Shown here: one piece after another, positions 8,040 to 16,162 of the stretch
Layout: each line of letters opens with the position of its first letter
Position numbering within the stretch: the first letter of the stretch is position 1
NCBI GenBank assembly: GCA_021799615.1
Contig: JAJZAC010000006.1
Location: forward strand, 1-51,944
Length of the DNA: 51,944 bases
Reading direction: 5' to 3'
Source of the DNA: Actinomycetes bacterium
GTDB taxonomy: Bacteria; Actinomycetota; Acidimicrobiia; Acidimicrobiales; RAAP-2
Position numbers and translations under genes: made by a program
Notes under the pieces: generated by a model
The model's database searches: none
Seen by the model: the letters and a program-made list of their open reading frames with translations, nothing else
Told to the model about the DNA's origin: nothing

Positions 8040-10166
8040 GTGATCAGCTTCCTGACGGGCAGGCGGACGAAATGGCTGGTGCTCCTGTTCTGGGTGGTCG
8101 TGGGCGGGGTCGCCGGGAGCACGGCGGCCAAGCTCCCCGGCATCGAGAAGAACGACCCGGCCGCGTTCCTGCCGGCGAGCGCACCGTCGACCAAGGTGCA
8201 GGCGCTCCTCCCGCGCTTCGCCGGGGCCCGCGACCAGTTGGCCACCGTCGTCTTCCATCGCCCCGGGGGGCTGGGGAGCACCGACCGGGCGACCATCGCC
8301 GCCGACCGGCAACGGGTCGACGCGTCGCCAGCGCGGGCCGTCGCGCAGCAGCCGGCCCTGCCCACGGCGACCTCGACGGACGGGACCACGGCGTACTTCT
8401 CCGTGCCGATGTCCTCCTCGGCCGACATCAACCAGCTCACCACCGCCGTCGACCACCTCCGTTCCATCGTCGGCGAAGGGGCGGGCGGCCTGGACGTGAA
8501 GGTGACCGGTCAGGCAGCCTCCCTGGTCGACTCCGTGAAGGTGTTCAAGGGGATCGACGGGACCCTCCTGCTGGCTGCCGGCCTTCTGGTGGCCGTCCTG
8601 CTCCTCCTCATCTACCGGAGCCCCTTCCTGTGGCTGCTCCCCCTGGTGGCGGTGGGGTTCGCCTACCAGGCGGCCCAGGGCGCCGTCTACGCGTCCGCCC
8701 TCCACGGCCTCGTCGTGAACGGCCAGAGCGCCGGGATCCTGACCGTCCTCGTGTTCGGGGTCGGCACCGACTACGCGCTGCTCATCGTGGCCCGCTACCG
8801 GGAGGAGCTCCGACGCCACCAGGACCATCACGAGGCCATGGCCGCCGCGTTGCGGCGATCGGGACCGGCCATCGTCGCCTCGGGGAGCACGGTGACGCTG
8901 AGCCTCCTCTGCCTGCTGGCGTCGTCGCTCAACTCGGACAAGGGGCTGGGCCCGGTGTGCGCCATCGGCGTGGTGGTGGCGGTGGTGGCCATGCTGAGCC
9001 TGCTCCCCGCCCTCCTGCTGGCGTTGGGCCGCCGCATCTTCTGGCCCTTCGTCCCCCGCTACTCCGCCGCGGAGGCCGCCGGCGCCTCCGCTCCCGCATC
9101 ACGCCTGTGGGCGGCACTGGGCCGCCTGGTGGCTCGCCGGGACCGCACGGTCTGGATCGGCACGGCCGCCGTCCTCGCCGTGTGCTCGCTCGGCCTGTTC
9201 CACCTCGACACCAACCTGACCAACGCCCAGAGCTTCACCAGCTCGGTCGACTCGGTCGAAGGGCAGGCCATCCTGTCGCAGGACTTCCCGTCGGGGATCA
9301 CCGCCCCGCTCTTCGTGGTGGTGCCGGCGACCGACGCCCGGCAGGCAGCCGCCGCCGCCGCCCGCACGCCGGGCATCGCCCAGGTCCTGCCCGCACAGAC
9401 CAGTGGCGATCTCGCCCTCGTCCCCGCCATCGCCACCGCGGCGGACTCCACACCCCGGGCGGACGCCACGGTGGTGGCGTTGCGCCACACGCTCACCTCG
9501 TCGGTGGGGCCGACGGCGCTGGTCGGCGGGGCGAGCGCCATCGACTACGACGTCCGCCAGGCCACCGTGCGCGACGAGAAGGTCGTGATCCCCATGGTCC
9601 TGGCCGTCGTGCTGGTCATCCTGGCCCTGTTGCTCCGCGCCCTGCTCGGTCCGTTCCTGCTCGTGCTCACCGTGATCCTGTCGTTCCTGGCCGCCCTGGG
9701 CGTGGCGTCCGTGGCCAACACCGCGCTGTTCGGGTTCGCCGCCACCAGCCCGAGCCTGCCCCTCTTCGGCTTCATCTTCCTGGTCGCACTGGGGTGCGAC
9801 TACAACATCTTCCTCATGGCCCGCATCCGAGAAGAGGCCCACCGGATCGGCGCCCGGTCCGGCGTGCTGCGCGGGCTGGAGGCGACCGGCGGCGTCATCA
9901 CGTCGGCGGGGCTCATCCTGGCGGGGACCTTCGCCGTGCTCGGGGTGCTGCCGCTGGTGGTGCTGGCCGAGATCGGGTTCGTCGTCGCCTTCGGGGTCCT
10001 GCTGGACACCTTCGTCGTCCGCACCCTGCTCGTCCCGGCGCTGGCACACGACCTGGGCGACGCCTGGTGGCGGCCAGGGTCGCTGGCGGGACGAGCGCGC
10101 CGCGGGGTCCGGTCCGAACCCCCGGACCAGGCAGCCGCCGGGATCGGCGAGCCCGGGCCCGCCTGA
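8040..10166 (+). CDS. MMPL/RND family transporter
   Basis: The product is 708 aa with the MMPL layout: one N-terminal TM helix (WLVLLFWVVVGGVAG), a periplasmic-side domain, a five-helix bundle that includes VLVFGVGTDYALLIVARYREE, a repeat of TM helix plus outer domain, then a second bundle with FLVALGCDYNIFLMARIREE. The two GxDY(A/N) motifs are the conserved proton-relay segments of the family. MMPL proteins export lipids, glycolipids or drugs using proton motive force. It follows the lipid operon by 122 bp and has its own promoter, so it may export that operon's product. This link is inferred from position only. Confidence 0.92.
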   Translation: MISFLTGRRTKWLVLLFWVVVGGVAGSTAAKLPGIEKNDPAAFLPASAPSTKVQALLPRFAGARDQLATVVFHRPGGLGSTDRATIAADRQRVDASPARAVAQQPALPTATSTDGTTAYFSVPMSSSADINQLTTAVDHLRSIVGEGAGGLDVKVTGQAASLVDSVKVFKGIDGTLLLAAGLLVAVLLLLIYRSPFLWLLPLVAVGFAYQAAQGAVYASALHGLVVNGQSAGILTVLVFGVGTDYALLIVARYREELRRHQDHHEAMAAALRRSGPAIVASGSTVTLSLLCLLASSLNSDKGLGPVCAIGVVVAVVAMLSLLPALLLALGRRIFWPFVPRYSAAEAAGASAPASRLWAALGRLVARRDRTVWIGTAAVLAVCSLGLFHLDTNLTNAQSFTSSVDSVEGQAILSQDFPSGITAPLFVVVPATDARQAAAAAARTPGIAQVLPAQTSGDLALVPAIATAADSTPRADATVVALRHTLTSSVGPTALVGGASAIDYDVRQATVRDEKVVIPMVLAVVLVILALLLRALLGPFLLVLTVILSFLAALGVASVANTALFGFAATSPSLPLFGFIFLVALGCDYNIFLMARIREEAHRIGARSGVLRGLEATGGVITSAGLILAGTFAVLGVLPLVVLAEIGFVVAFGVLLDTFVVRTLLVPALAHDLGDAWWRPGSLAGRARRGVRSEPPDQAAAGIGEPGPA

Positions 10167-10188
10167 CCGCGCCGACGCCCGCGCCAGG

Positions 10189-10944
10189 TCAGCGCCGGGG
10201 CGCCGCCGCCAGGCGCTCGGCCCGCAGTGCCTGTTCCTCGCCGTCGTCGAGCGGATCGAGGGACACGTCCCCACCGGTCGCCCACCCGAGGAGGAGGTCG
10301 GCCAGCGCCGGGTTGCGAGCCAGCACGGGGCCGTGCAGGTAGGTCCCGAGGACCCGTCCCGACCACGCTCCCTCCGTCGCCGGACCCCCGCCGGGCCCGT
10401 CACCGTTCCCGATCCCCGAGCGCACCCGAGCGAGCACGGCGGACCCGGCACCCACCGTGGTGCGGCCGCCGTGGTTCTCGAAGCCGGTGAGGGTCGGCAG
10501 GAGCTCGCCGGTGGCGGTGCGGGGCGAGCCGGGACCGGGATCGGCGACGACCTCGCCCACGGCCCGGCGACCGGTGCCCTTCACGGTGACGGCGTCCAGC
10601 AGGCCGAGGCCCTCCACCGCCTGCCCGCCGGCGTCGGGGAACCGGCGCCCGACCAGCTGGTAGCCGGCGCACACGGCCAGGACGGCGGCGCCGTCGGCCA
10701 CCGCGGCCGGGAGCGTGCCGTCGTCGACCAGGCATCGGGCGGCCCGCACCTGGGGGCCGTCCTCGCCGCCGCCGATGCAGTAGAGGTCGGCCCGGGGCAG
10801 GGGCTCGGCCGACGGGGCGTGGACGAGGTCCACGTCGATGCCCCGCCACGCCGCCCGCTTCGCCAGGATGGTGCCGTTGCCGCCGTCGCCGTAGGTGCCG
10901 AGGAGGTCGGGGTAGACGACGGCCACGGTCAGACGGCGGGTCAC
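10189..10944 (-). CDS. gatD: Lipid II isoglutaminyl synthase, glutamine amidotransferase subunit
   Basis: The product is 251 aa, a class I glutamine amidotransferase-like (CobB/CobQ type) protein. VLAVCAGYQLVG carries the nucleophile Cys92, and GTYLHGPVLARNP carries His204 of the catalytic dyad. GatD releases ammonia from glutamine and passes it to MurT, which amidates D-glutamate in the lipid II stem peptide. The GTG start overlaps the murT stop by 4 bp. The reading frame stays open far upstream inside murT, but the family N-terminus (LTVAVVYPDLLGTYGDGGN) fixes the start. The gene converges on the MMPL gene with a 22-bp gap. Confidence 0.93.
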   Translation of the reverse strand: MTRRLTVAVVYPDLLGTYGDGGNGTILAKRAAWRGIDVDLVHAPSAEPLPRADLYCIGGGEDGPQVRAARCLVDDGTLPAAVADGAAVLAVCAGYQLVGRRFPDAGGQAVEGLGLLDAVTVKGTGRRAVGEVVADPGPGSPRTATGELLPTLTGFENHGGRTTVGAGSAVLARVRSGIGNGDGPGGGPATEGAWSGRVLGTYLHGPVLARNPALADLLLGWATGGDVSLDPLDDGEEQALRAERLAAAPRR

Positions 10945-12227
10945 CGGTGTCCCCGCAGGTCGCTGAACGCCGTGTAATTGGCGATGACGTCGACGGCCGC
11001 CCCCGAACCGCCGGCCCGGTGGAGGGCGACGGGCGGGGACGGCTCGGTCACGTGGTCGACCTCGGCGTAGCGGAGGCGCACGGCCAGGTCGCGGCACCGG
11101 TCCCCCGTCGCCACCACGACCCGGCCCGCCAGGCGTTCGAACGGGACGTCCCACAGCCAGCTGGGATCGGCACCATCGGCGGTGCGGGCGTTCACCGCCA
11201 GCACCAGCGGCCGGTCGGCACGGCCGGCAGCGACCTCTTCGTCGAGGAGGTCGAGGATGGCCGTCCATCCGGCCGGGTTCTTGGCCAGCATCAAACGGGC
11301 CGCCACGCCGCCCCGGTCCACCACCGAGAACCTCCCGGCCACCTCGACGACGGTGGCGATCCGCGCCAGGGCCTCGCCCAGGGTCGGGGGGCCGACACCC
11401 CCGACCGGTGCGCTGGCGGCGGCGGCCACCGCCGCCATCAGCGCATTGGCCCGGTTGAAACGTCCGGGCAGGGCCACGGTCAACGCCACGTTCCCGCCGT
11501 CGGCCATCCGGGCCCCGTCGCCGGCCAGCTCGATCTCCACCTCGGGTCGGGCGAGGTCGCAGGTGTCGCACGCCCAGCCGCCGCCGCCGGTGCGGATCCG
11601 GCCACCGCACGCCGGGCAGCCGACGGCGTCGGCGCCCCACACCAGGCCCGCCCCCACCCAGTGGACGGCCGGCGCCGGCGCGGCGGCGTACGTGACGAGC
11701 GGGTCGTCGGCGTTGGCCACCACCGCGGTCGCCGGCCCCACCCCGGCCAGCGCCGCGCGCCAACCGGCCGCCACCATCCGCACCTCGGCGACGCGGTCGA
11801 GCTGGTCCCGCGACAGGTTGAGGAGGACGACGACGTCGGGGGACGTCTCCGCCACCAGCCGGGCCAGGTACCCCTCGTCCACCTCCAGTACGGCCCGACG
11901 CGCCTGCGGTGCCGCCACCAGGGCGGCCACGTGCCCCGCCGGCATGTTCGCACCGGTGGTGTTGCAGGCGACGGGGGCCGCCGGCCCGGGCGGCGTGAGG
12001 GCCCGGGCCAGCAGGCTGGTGGTCGTGGTCTTGCCGTTGGTCCCCGACACGAGGGCCACGCGGCGGCCGGCGGCCAGACGACCGAGCAGCCCGGGGTCGA
12101 CGGCCAGACCTGCCCGGCCCCCCGCCACGGTGCCGCTCCCCCGCCCGAGGCGACGCGACGTCTCGTTGGCCAGCCGGACGGCCGACACCGCCAGCTGGGA
12201 GCGCCAGCCCAGGGCGACGCCGCTCAC
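10941..12227 (-). CDS. murT: Lipid II isoglutaminyl synthase, MurT ligase subunit
   Basis: The product is 428 aa, a Mur-ligase-like protein. It has the ATP-binding loop SGTNGKTTTT at residues 61-70, followed by CNTTGANMPAGHVAAL, and a four-cysteine zinc ribbon inserted in the central domain (CPACGG and CDTC), a known feature of MurT. The C-terminal DUF1727 domain contains NARTADGADPSWLWDVPFE. MurT activates the alpha-carboxylate of D-Glu in lipid II for amidation by GatD-derived ammonia. Both flanking junctions are GTGA overlaps, so acyltransferase, MurT and GatD form one translationally coupled unit. Confidence 0.94.
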   Translation of the reverse strand: MSGVALGWRSQLAVSAVRLANETSRRLGRGSGTVAGGRAGLAVDPGLLGRLAAGRRVALVSGTNGKTTTTSLLARALTPPGPAAPVACNTTGANMPAGHVAALVAAPQARRAVLEVDEGYLARLVAETSPDVVVLLNLSRDQLDRVAEVRMVAAGWRAALAGVGPATAVVANADDPLVTYAAAPAPAVHWVGAGLVWGADAVGCPACGGRIRTGGGGWACDTCDLARPEVEIELAGDGARMADGGNVALTVALPGRFNRANALMAAVAAAASAPVGGVGPPTLGEALARIATVVEVAGRFSVVDRGGVAARLMLAKNPAGWTAILDLLDEEVAAGRADRPLVLAVNARTADGADPSWLWDVPFERLAGRVVVATGDRCRDLAVRLRYAEVDHVTEPSPPVALHRAGGSGAAVDVIANYTAFSDLRGHR

Positions 12228-13603
12228 GCCGGCGGCAGCGTGCGAGCCAGCTCGTCGGCGGTGGGCCGGTGCCGGCGGCGGGCCTCGGGTGGCAGGAGCT
12301 CCACGATCCGCTCCATGAGGGCGGCGGTCTCCGACACGGCATCGTCCCCCGCCACCTCGAACGGCCGGCCAACCCGGACCCGGACCGTGGGCGGATGGGT
12401 GACGGCGGTCACGTCGGGGAGCCGGGAGGAACGCGGCCACACCTGCTCCGTGCCCCACACCCCCACCGGGACCACCGGCGCTCCCGTGCGGCGGGCCAGC
12501 CGGGCCGCCCCGGTCCGCCCCACCAGCACCGGGTCGAAGAACGCCTCGCCCCGGGGGATCGTCCCCTGGGGGAGCACGATGACGACCTCGCCCGCCCGCA
12601 GCGCCGACTCGGCCTCGGCCATCGAACGGCCCGGGTCCGTCTCGCGGTCGACGGGGATGCCGCCGAGCGCGGTGGCCAGGGAGCCGATGATGGGTGCGTC
12701 GAACAGCTCCCGCTTGCCGAGGAAGCGGACGGGTCGGCGGAGGCGGGCAGCCACCAGCCCGATGGCGGCAACGTCGAAGTAGCTGCGGTGGTTGGCCACC
12801 ACCACCACCGGCCCCGACGCCGGCACGTGCTCGACGCCGTCGATGTCGAAGCGCGCGTACGGGAAGGCCTCGGGCCGGAAGAACACCCGGGCCAGGTGGT
12901 AGGGCTCCCATCCCAGGATGGACGGCACCCCCGGCGGGCGGTCCCAGTACTCGAGCGGCCACCGGCGGACCACCGACACCGCGGCCAGCCGGGCATCGGC
13001 GTTCAGGGGATGGGGATGCCCGACCGCGGTGAGCAGCGGCAGGTCGTAGATGCTGTCGGAGTAGGCGTGGGAGGCAGCCAGGTCGACGCCGTGCTCGGCC
13101 GCCCAGGCGCCCACCGCGGCTCGCTTGCCCGGCCCCCAGGCGAAGCGGCCCTCGATCCGGCCCGTGTACCTGCCGTCGCGCACCTGGTAACGGGTGGCCA
13201 CGACGTCGTCGAAACCCAGGGCACCGGCCAGCGGGCGGACCATGTCCTCGGGCGACGTGGTGGCGAGCACCAGCCGGCGGTCCTGCTTGCGGTGCTCGGC
13301 GAGGGCCTCGGGAGCGAAGGGCTGGACCAGGGGCAGCAACCCGTCGACCGCCCGCTCGCCGGCGGCCCGCGTGGCGGCGGCGTCGTTGCCCCGCATGGCC
13401 GCCGCGGTCGCCCGGGCCACCCCCATGAACAGGGCCGTCTCGCCGAACCGTTCGTAGAGGGAGTAGAGGGCGCCCTCACCGGGCAGGTGGCGCCCGTGGG
13501 GCACCACACCCTCGTCCTCGAGGGCGCGATGGAGGACGGGCCCGCTCGCCGAGCGCAGGAGGGTCCGGTCCAGGTCCACGAAGACGGCGCCACCGACACG
13601 CAT
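12224..13603 (-). CDS. Bifunctional HAD-IB hydrolase / 1-acylglycerol-3-phosphate acyltransferase
   Basis: The product is 459 aa. Residues about 1-200 are a HAD-IB domain with an intact DxD motif (VFVDLDRTLL) and motif IV AYSDSIYDLPLL. Residues about 220-440 are a PlsC acyltransferase with NHRSYFD (His-x4-Asp) and PQGTIPRG, where the usual PEGT has Gln. The same domain order is known from the mycobacterial PlsC/HAD proteins. The ATG at 13603 is chosen because a TACCGT -10 box lies 6 nt upstream and the HAD motif starts seven residues in; the frame is open further upstream without support. It is the first gene of the murT-gatD unit, tying phospholipid synthesis to peptidoglycan amidation. Confidence 0.9.
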   Translation of the reverse strand: MRVGGAVFVDLDRTLLRSASGPVLHRALEDEGVVPHGRHLPGEGALYSLYERFGETALFMGVARATAAAMRGNDAAATRAAGERAVDGLLPLVQPFAPEALAEHRKQDRRLVLATTSPEDMVRPLAGALGFDDVVATRYQVRDGRYTGRIEGRFAWGPGKRAAVGAWAAEHGVDLAASHAYSDSIYDLPLLTAVGHPHPLNADARLAAVSVVRRWPLEYWDRPPGVPSILGWEPYHLARVFFRPEAFPYARFDIDGVEHVPASGPVVVVANHRSYFDVAAIGLVAARLRRPVRFLGKRELFDAPIIGSLATALGGIPVDRETDPGRSMAEAESALRAGEVVIVLPQGTIPRGEAFFDPVLVGRTGAARLARRTGAPVVPVGVWGTEQVWPRSSRLPDVTAVTHPPTVRVRVGRPFEVAGDDAVSETAALMERIVELLPPEARRRHRPTADELARTLPPA

Positions 13604-13609
13604 GGGCCC

Positions 13610-13615
13610 ACGGTA
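13610..13615 (-). promoter_or_regulatory. Putative -10 box (TACCGT) of the acyltransferase-murT-gatD operon
   Basis: Read on the minus strand, TACCGT lies 6 nt before ATG 13603, consistent with a leaderless operon mRNA. Confidence 0.5.
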
Positions 13616-13728
13616 CAGGCAGCGCGGCAGGCGGGACGACCGCCACCGCCCGCCAACCGCCACCGGCCCCGTTCCGGCCCGGCGGGCAACGGAACGACGG
13701 GGCACGGGAGTACCGACCCCCAGACGCG

Positions 13729-13765
13729 GTGAAGGGACCGTCGGGGGGGAGGACGGTCCCTTCAC
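13729..13765. repeat. Perfect 14-bp inverted repeat with a G-rich 9-nt loop
   Basis: The arms GTGAAGGGACCGTC (13729-13742) and GACGGTCCCTTCAC (13752-13765) pair perfectly, and the loop is seven G followed by A and G. It lies in the 279-bp gap between the divergent acyltransferase and LysR genes, more than 110 bp from each start. No T-run follows on either strand, so it is not a classic terminator for either gene. It may be a terminator for an unseen small transcript, a regulatory site, or a remnant of a mobile element. The rest of the gap holds a short 11-bp palindrome GGTCTGAGACC at 13808-13818 and the LysR promoter. Confidence 0.75.
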
Positions 13766-13858
13766 ACTGACTCGACAGGAAACGGAGGGGGGGTTCCTGA
13801 TCCCTGTGGTCTGAGACCAGTATGCGGTACCGGCCGCCATCGGTCAAACAGGTATTTT

Positions 13859-13874
13859 CGATAGCTGCTATCGT
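13859..13874 (+). promoter_or_regulatory. LysR promoter and probable operator
   Basis: CGATAGCTGCTATCG (13859-13873) is a perfect 7-1-7 palindrome. Its right half plus one base gives TATCGT (13869-13874), a -10 box 8 nt before the LysR ATG. The core contains the T-N11-A arrangement typical of LysR binding sites. Negative autoregulation is therefore likely. Confidence 0.6.
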
Positions 13875-13882
13875 TATTTCCG

Positions 13883-14806
13883 ATGGAACTCCGCCACCTG
13901 CAGGCCCTGGTCGCCATCACCGACCACGGCACCTTCTCGGCCGCCGCCGACCACCTGGGAACGGTCCAGTCCAACGTGTCCGCCCACGTGGCGCGGTTGG
14001 AGCGGGAGCTCGGCGTCCCCCTCATCGACCGGGCGACCGGCCACCTGACCGAGGAGGGTCACGTGGTGGTGGCCCGGGGGCGTCGGGTGCTGGCCGAGCT
14101 CGACGCCCTGGTGGCGGATGTCGCCGCCTGTCGCGACGAGGTCACGGGCACCGTCCGCGTGGGGGTGATCGGGACCACCGGGCGGTGGCTGGTGCCCGAG
14201 CTGCTGGCCGTGGTGGGCCACCGGCATCCCAACCTCCGCCTGGTGGTGGTCGAGGGGACCACGACCGGGCTCGAGCCCCAGCTGGCCAACGGGCAGCTCG
14301 ACCTGGCCGTGCTCAACCTCCCCCTGCCCAGCCGTGACCTGGTGGCGACCCAGTTGTTCACCGAGGACCTGGTCCTGGTGGTGCCGGTCGACCACCCGCT
14401 CACCTCCCGGTCCCTCCCCCTGCCCCTCGGCATCTTGAGCGAGCTCCCCCTCCTGCTCCCCCTGCCCGGCACGACCTTCCGCGACGAGCTCGACGCCGCG
14501 GTGCGGCCTGCGGGTATCACCCTGTCGCCGGTGGCCGAGATCGACGGCCTCCGCCTGATCGCTTCCCTCACCTTCGAAGGTCACGGGCCCGCCGTGCTGC
14601 CGGCCACCGCCATCCCGGCCAGCATGCGGGACCGCTTCCGCCCCCTGGCGGTCGAGGGCCTCCCACCCCGTCGGGTGGGCGTGGCGCTGCGGAGCCGCGG
14701 CCTCCCGTCGGCGCCGACCCGGGCGCTCCTCGAGCTGCTCCAGTCGGTGGTGCAGGACGCCGACGACCTGCCGGCCGGCCTCCACGCCGCGGTGGACCGT
14801 CGCTGA
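13883..14806 (+). CDS. LysR family transcriptional regulator
   Basis: The product is 307 aa with the standard LysR layout. The N-terminal winged helix-turn-helix is MELRHLQALVAITDHGTFSA with AAADHLGTVQSNVSAHVARLERELG, and the C-terminal periplasmic-binding-protein-like effector domain runs from about residue 90 (VRVGVIGTTGRWLVPELL). The start is set by the family N-terminus and by a -10 box 8 nt upstream. The genes on both sides (HAD-acyltransferase operon and secreted hydrolase) are candidate targets, but the effector is unknown. Confidence 0.92.
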   Translation: MELRHLQALVAITDHGTFSAAADHLGTVQSNVSAHVARLERELGVPLIDRATGHLTEEGHVVVARGRRVLAELDALVADVAACRDEVTGTVRVGVIGTTGRWLVPELLAVVGHRHPNLRLVVVEGTTTGLEPQLANGQLDLAVLNLPLPSRDLVATQLFTEDLVLVVPVDHPLTSRSLPLPLGILSELPLLLPLPGTTFRDELDAAVRPAGITLSPVAEIDGLRLIASLTFEGHGPAVLPATAIPASMRDRFRPLAVEGLPPRRVGVALRSRGLPSAPTRALLELLQSVVQDADDLPAGLHAAVDRR

Positions 14807-14869
14807 TCCTGCGATCTGGTCGCCTCCTCTCGGCGCCGTGGCATCCGGGTGGTGCACTGCGGGCAGCGC

Positions 14870-14875
14870 TAGCCT
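14870..14875 (+). promoter_or_regulatory. Putative -10 box (TAGCCT) of the lipoprotein hydrolase
   Basis: TAGCCT lies 8 nt before ATG 14884. The 77-bp gap after the LysR gene contains nothing else I can recognise. Confidence 0.45.
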
Positions 14876-14883
14876 CACCAGGC

Positions 14884-16131
14884 ATGGCGATCCCCCGACG
14901 ACGCGGCGGCAGGACGGTCCCCGGCGCACGCCGGCGCGGCACCGGGCGACACCGGGCGGTCGGCGTCGCCGCGGCACTGGCCATCCTCACCCTCACCGCC
15001 GCCTGCTCCTCGGGGTCGACGTCCCCGGCCGGTTCGGGGGTGCGCTCGACCGGCAACCCCGACACCCAGCTCGCCATCCCCGGGCCGTACGCGGCGGGCA
15101 CGGCCCGGTTCGTCATGCCCGACGGCGACGGCGTCCAGGTCTGGTACCCGGTCGACCGGTCGGCCACCGCCGGCAAGTCCACCTACACCTACCAGCTCCG
15201 CAGCTGGGTACCGGCCTCGCTGACGGAGAACAAGCTGCTGGCCAGCCTGCCGGACTCGGTGCCCACCACCGCCTACCTGAACCTCCCGGCCGCCACCGAC
15301 GCCGCCGCCAGCGGTGACCCCAGCCACCGGTTCCCCGTGGTCCTCTTCAGCCACGGGTTCGGCTCATACCCCGAGCAGTCGTCGTTCCTCACCGACCACC
15401 TTGCCACCTGGGGCTTCGTCGTCGCCGCGCCCGACCACCGGTCGCGCGACCTGGCGGCCGTCCTGACCGGCACCGTCGCCGCCCACGTCGGCACGCCGTC
15501 GACGACGGCACCCGACGTGGAGGACCTGCGGACGGCACTCGCCTTCCTGCGGGCCCAGGACGCCGAGGCCGGCTCGCTCCTCTACCACCGGCTCGACTTC
15601 ACCCGGATCGGTGTGGTCGGCCACTCGGCCGGCGGCGGCGCCGCCATCACCCTGGCCGGCGACAGCGATATCCGCACCTACGTGGCCCTGGCGCCCGCCC
15701 CCGGCGTCCCCCCCACGACGTCGAAGCCCGGTCTCGTCATGTTCGGCTCGGCCGACGCCATCGTCCCGCCCAGCTCGGTGCGCTCGACCTTCGCGTCCCT
15801 GCCGTCGCCCAAGCGCGAGATCGTGATCGACGGCGCCGGTCACAACGTGTTCGACGACATCTGCGAGATCCACACCGGCTCCCAGCGCCTGGTCGACATC
15901 CTCCACAAGCTCCCGAGCTCGGCAGGGCCGGTCGGCGCCTTCTCCACCCTGGCCACCGACGGATGCTTCCCGCCCGACGTGAGCCCGCCCCTGGCATGGC
16001 CGCTCATCGACCAGGCCACCACCGCCCAGCTCCGCTACGGTCTCGGGATCGACACCGGCCCGGTCGGGCTCGGCAACGGGCTCGACCACGCCTTCCGGGG
16101 TGTGACCGCCGCCGTCACCTCCGTCGGGTAG
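14884..16131 (+). CDS. Secreted lipoprotein, alpha/beta hydrolase (PAF-acetylhydrolase/dienelactone hydrolase-like)
   Basis: The product is 415 aa. An Arg-rich n-region, a hydrophobic stretch AVGVAAALAILTL and the lipobox LTAAC (Cys near residue 40) indicate a lipid-anchored exported protein. The mature part has PVVLFSHGFGSYPEQSSFL (oxyanion region), the nucleophile elbow GHSAGG, a late Asp in FGSADAIVPP and a late His in GAGHNVF, so the catalytic triad looks complete. It likely hydrolyses an ester or a short-chain lipid outside the membrane. It lies next to a LysR gene in the same orientation but has its own promoter. Confidence 0.88.
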   Translation: MAIPRRRGGRTVPGARRRGTGRHRAVGVAAALAILTLTAACSSGSTSPAGSGVRSTGNPDTQLAIPGPYAAGTARFVMPDGDGVQVWYPVDRSATAGKSTYTYQLRSWVPASLTENKLLASLPDSVPTTAYLNLPAATDAAASGDPSHRFPVVLFSHGFGSYPEQSSFLTDHLATWGFVVAAPDHRSRDLAAVLTGTVAAHVGTPSTTAPDVEDLRTALAFLRAQDAEAGSLLYHRLDFTRIGVVGHSAGGGAAITLAGDSDIRTYVALAPAPGVPPTTSKPGLVMFGSADAIVPPSSVRSTFASLPSPKREIVIDGAGHNVFDDICEIHTGSQRLVDILHKLPSSAGPVGAFSTLATDGCFPPDVSPPLAWPLIDQATTAQLRYGLGIDTGPVGLGNGLDHAFRGVTAAVTSVG

Positions 16132-16162
16132 CCGGCCCGGCACCGCCCGCCCGCCTCGGCGT

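Noticed and set aside
10189-12372. A single 727-codon minus-strand gene
   Set aside because: Only the last 251 codons encode a recognisable protein (GatD). The upstream part is the out-of-frame reading of murT, whose own frame gives a full MurT.
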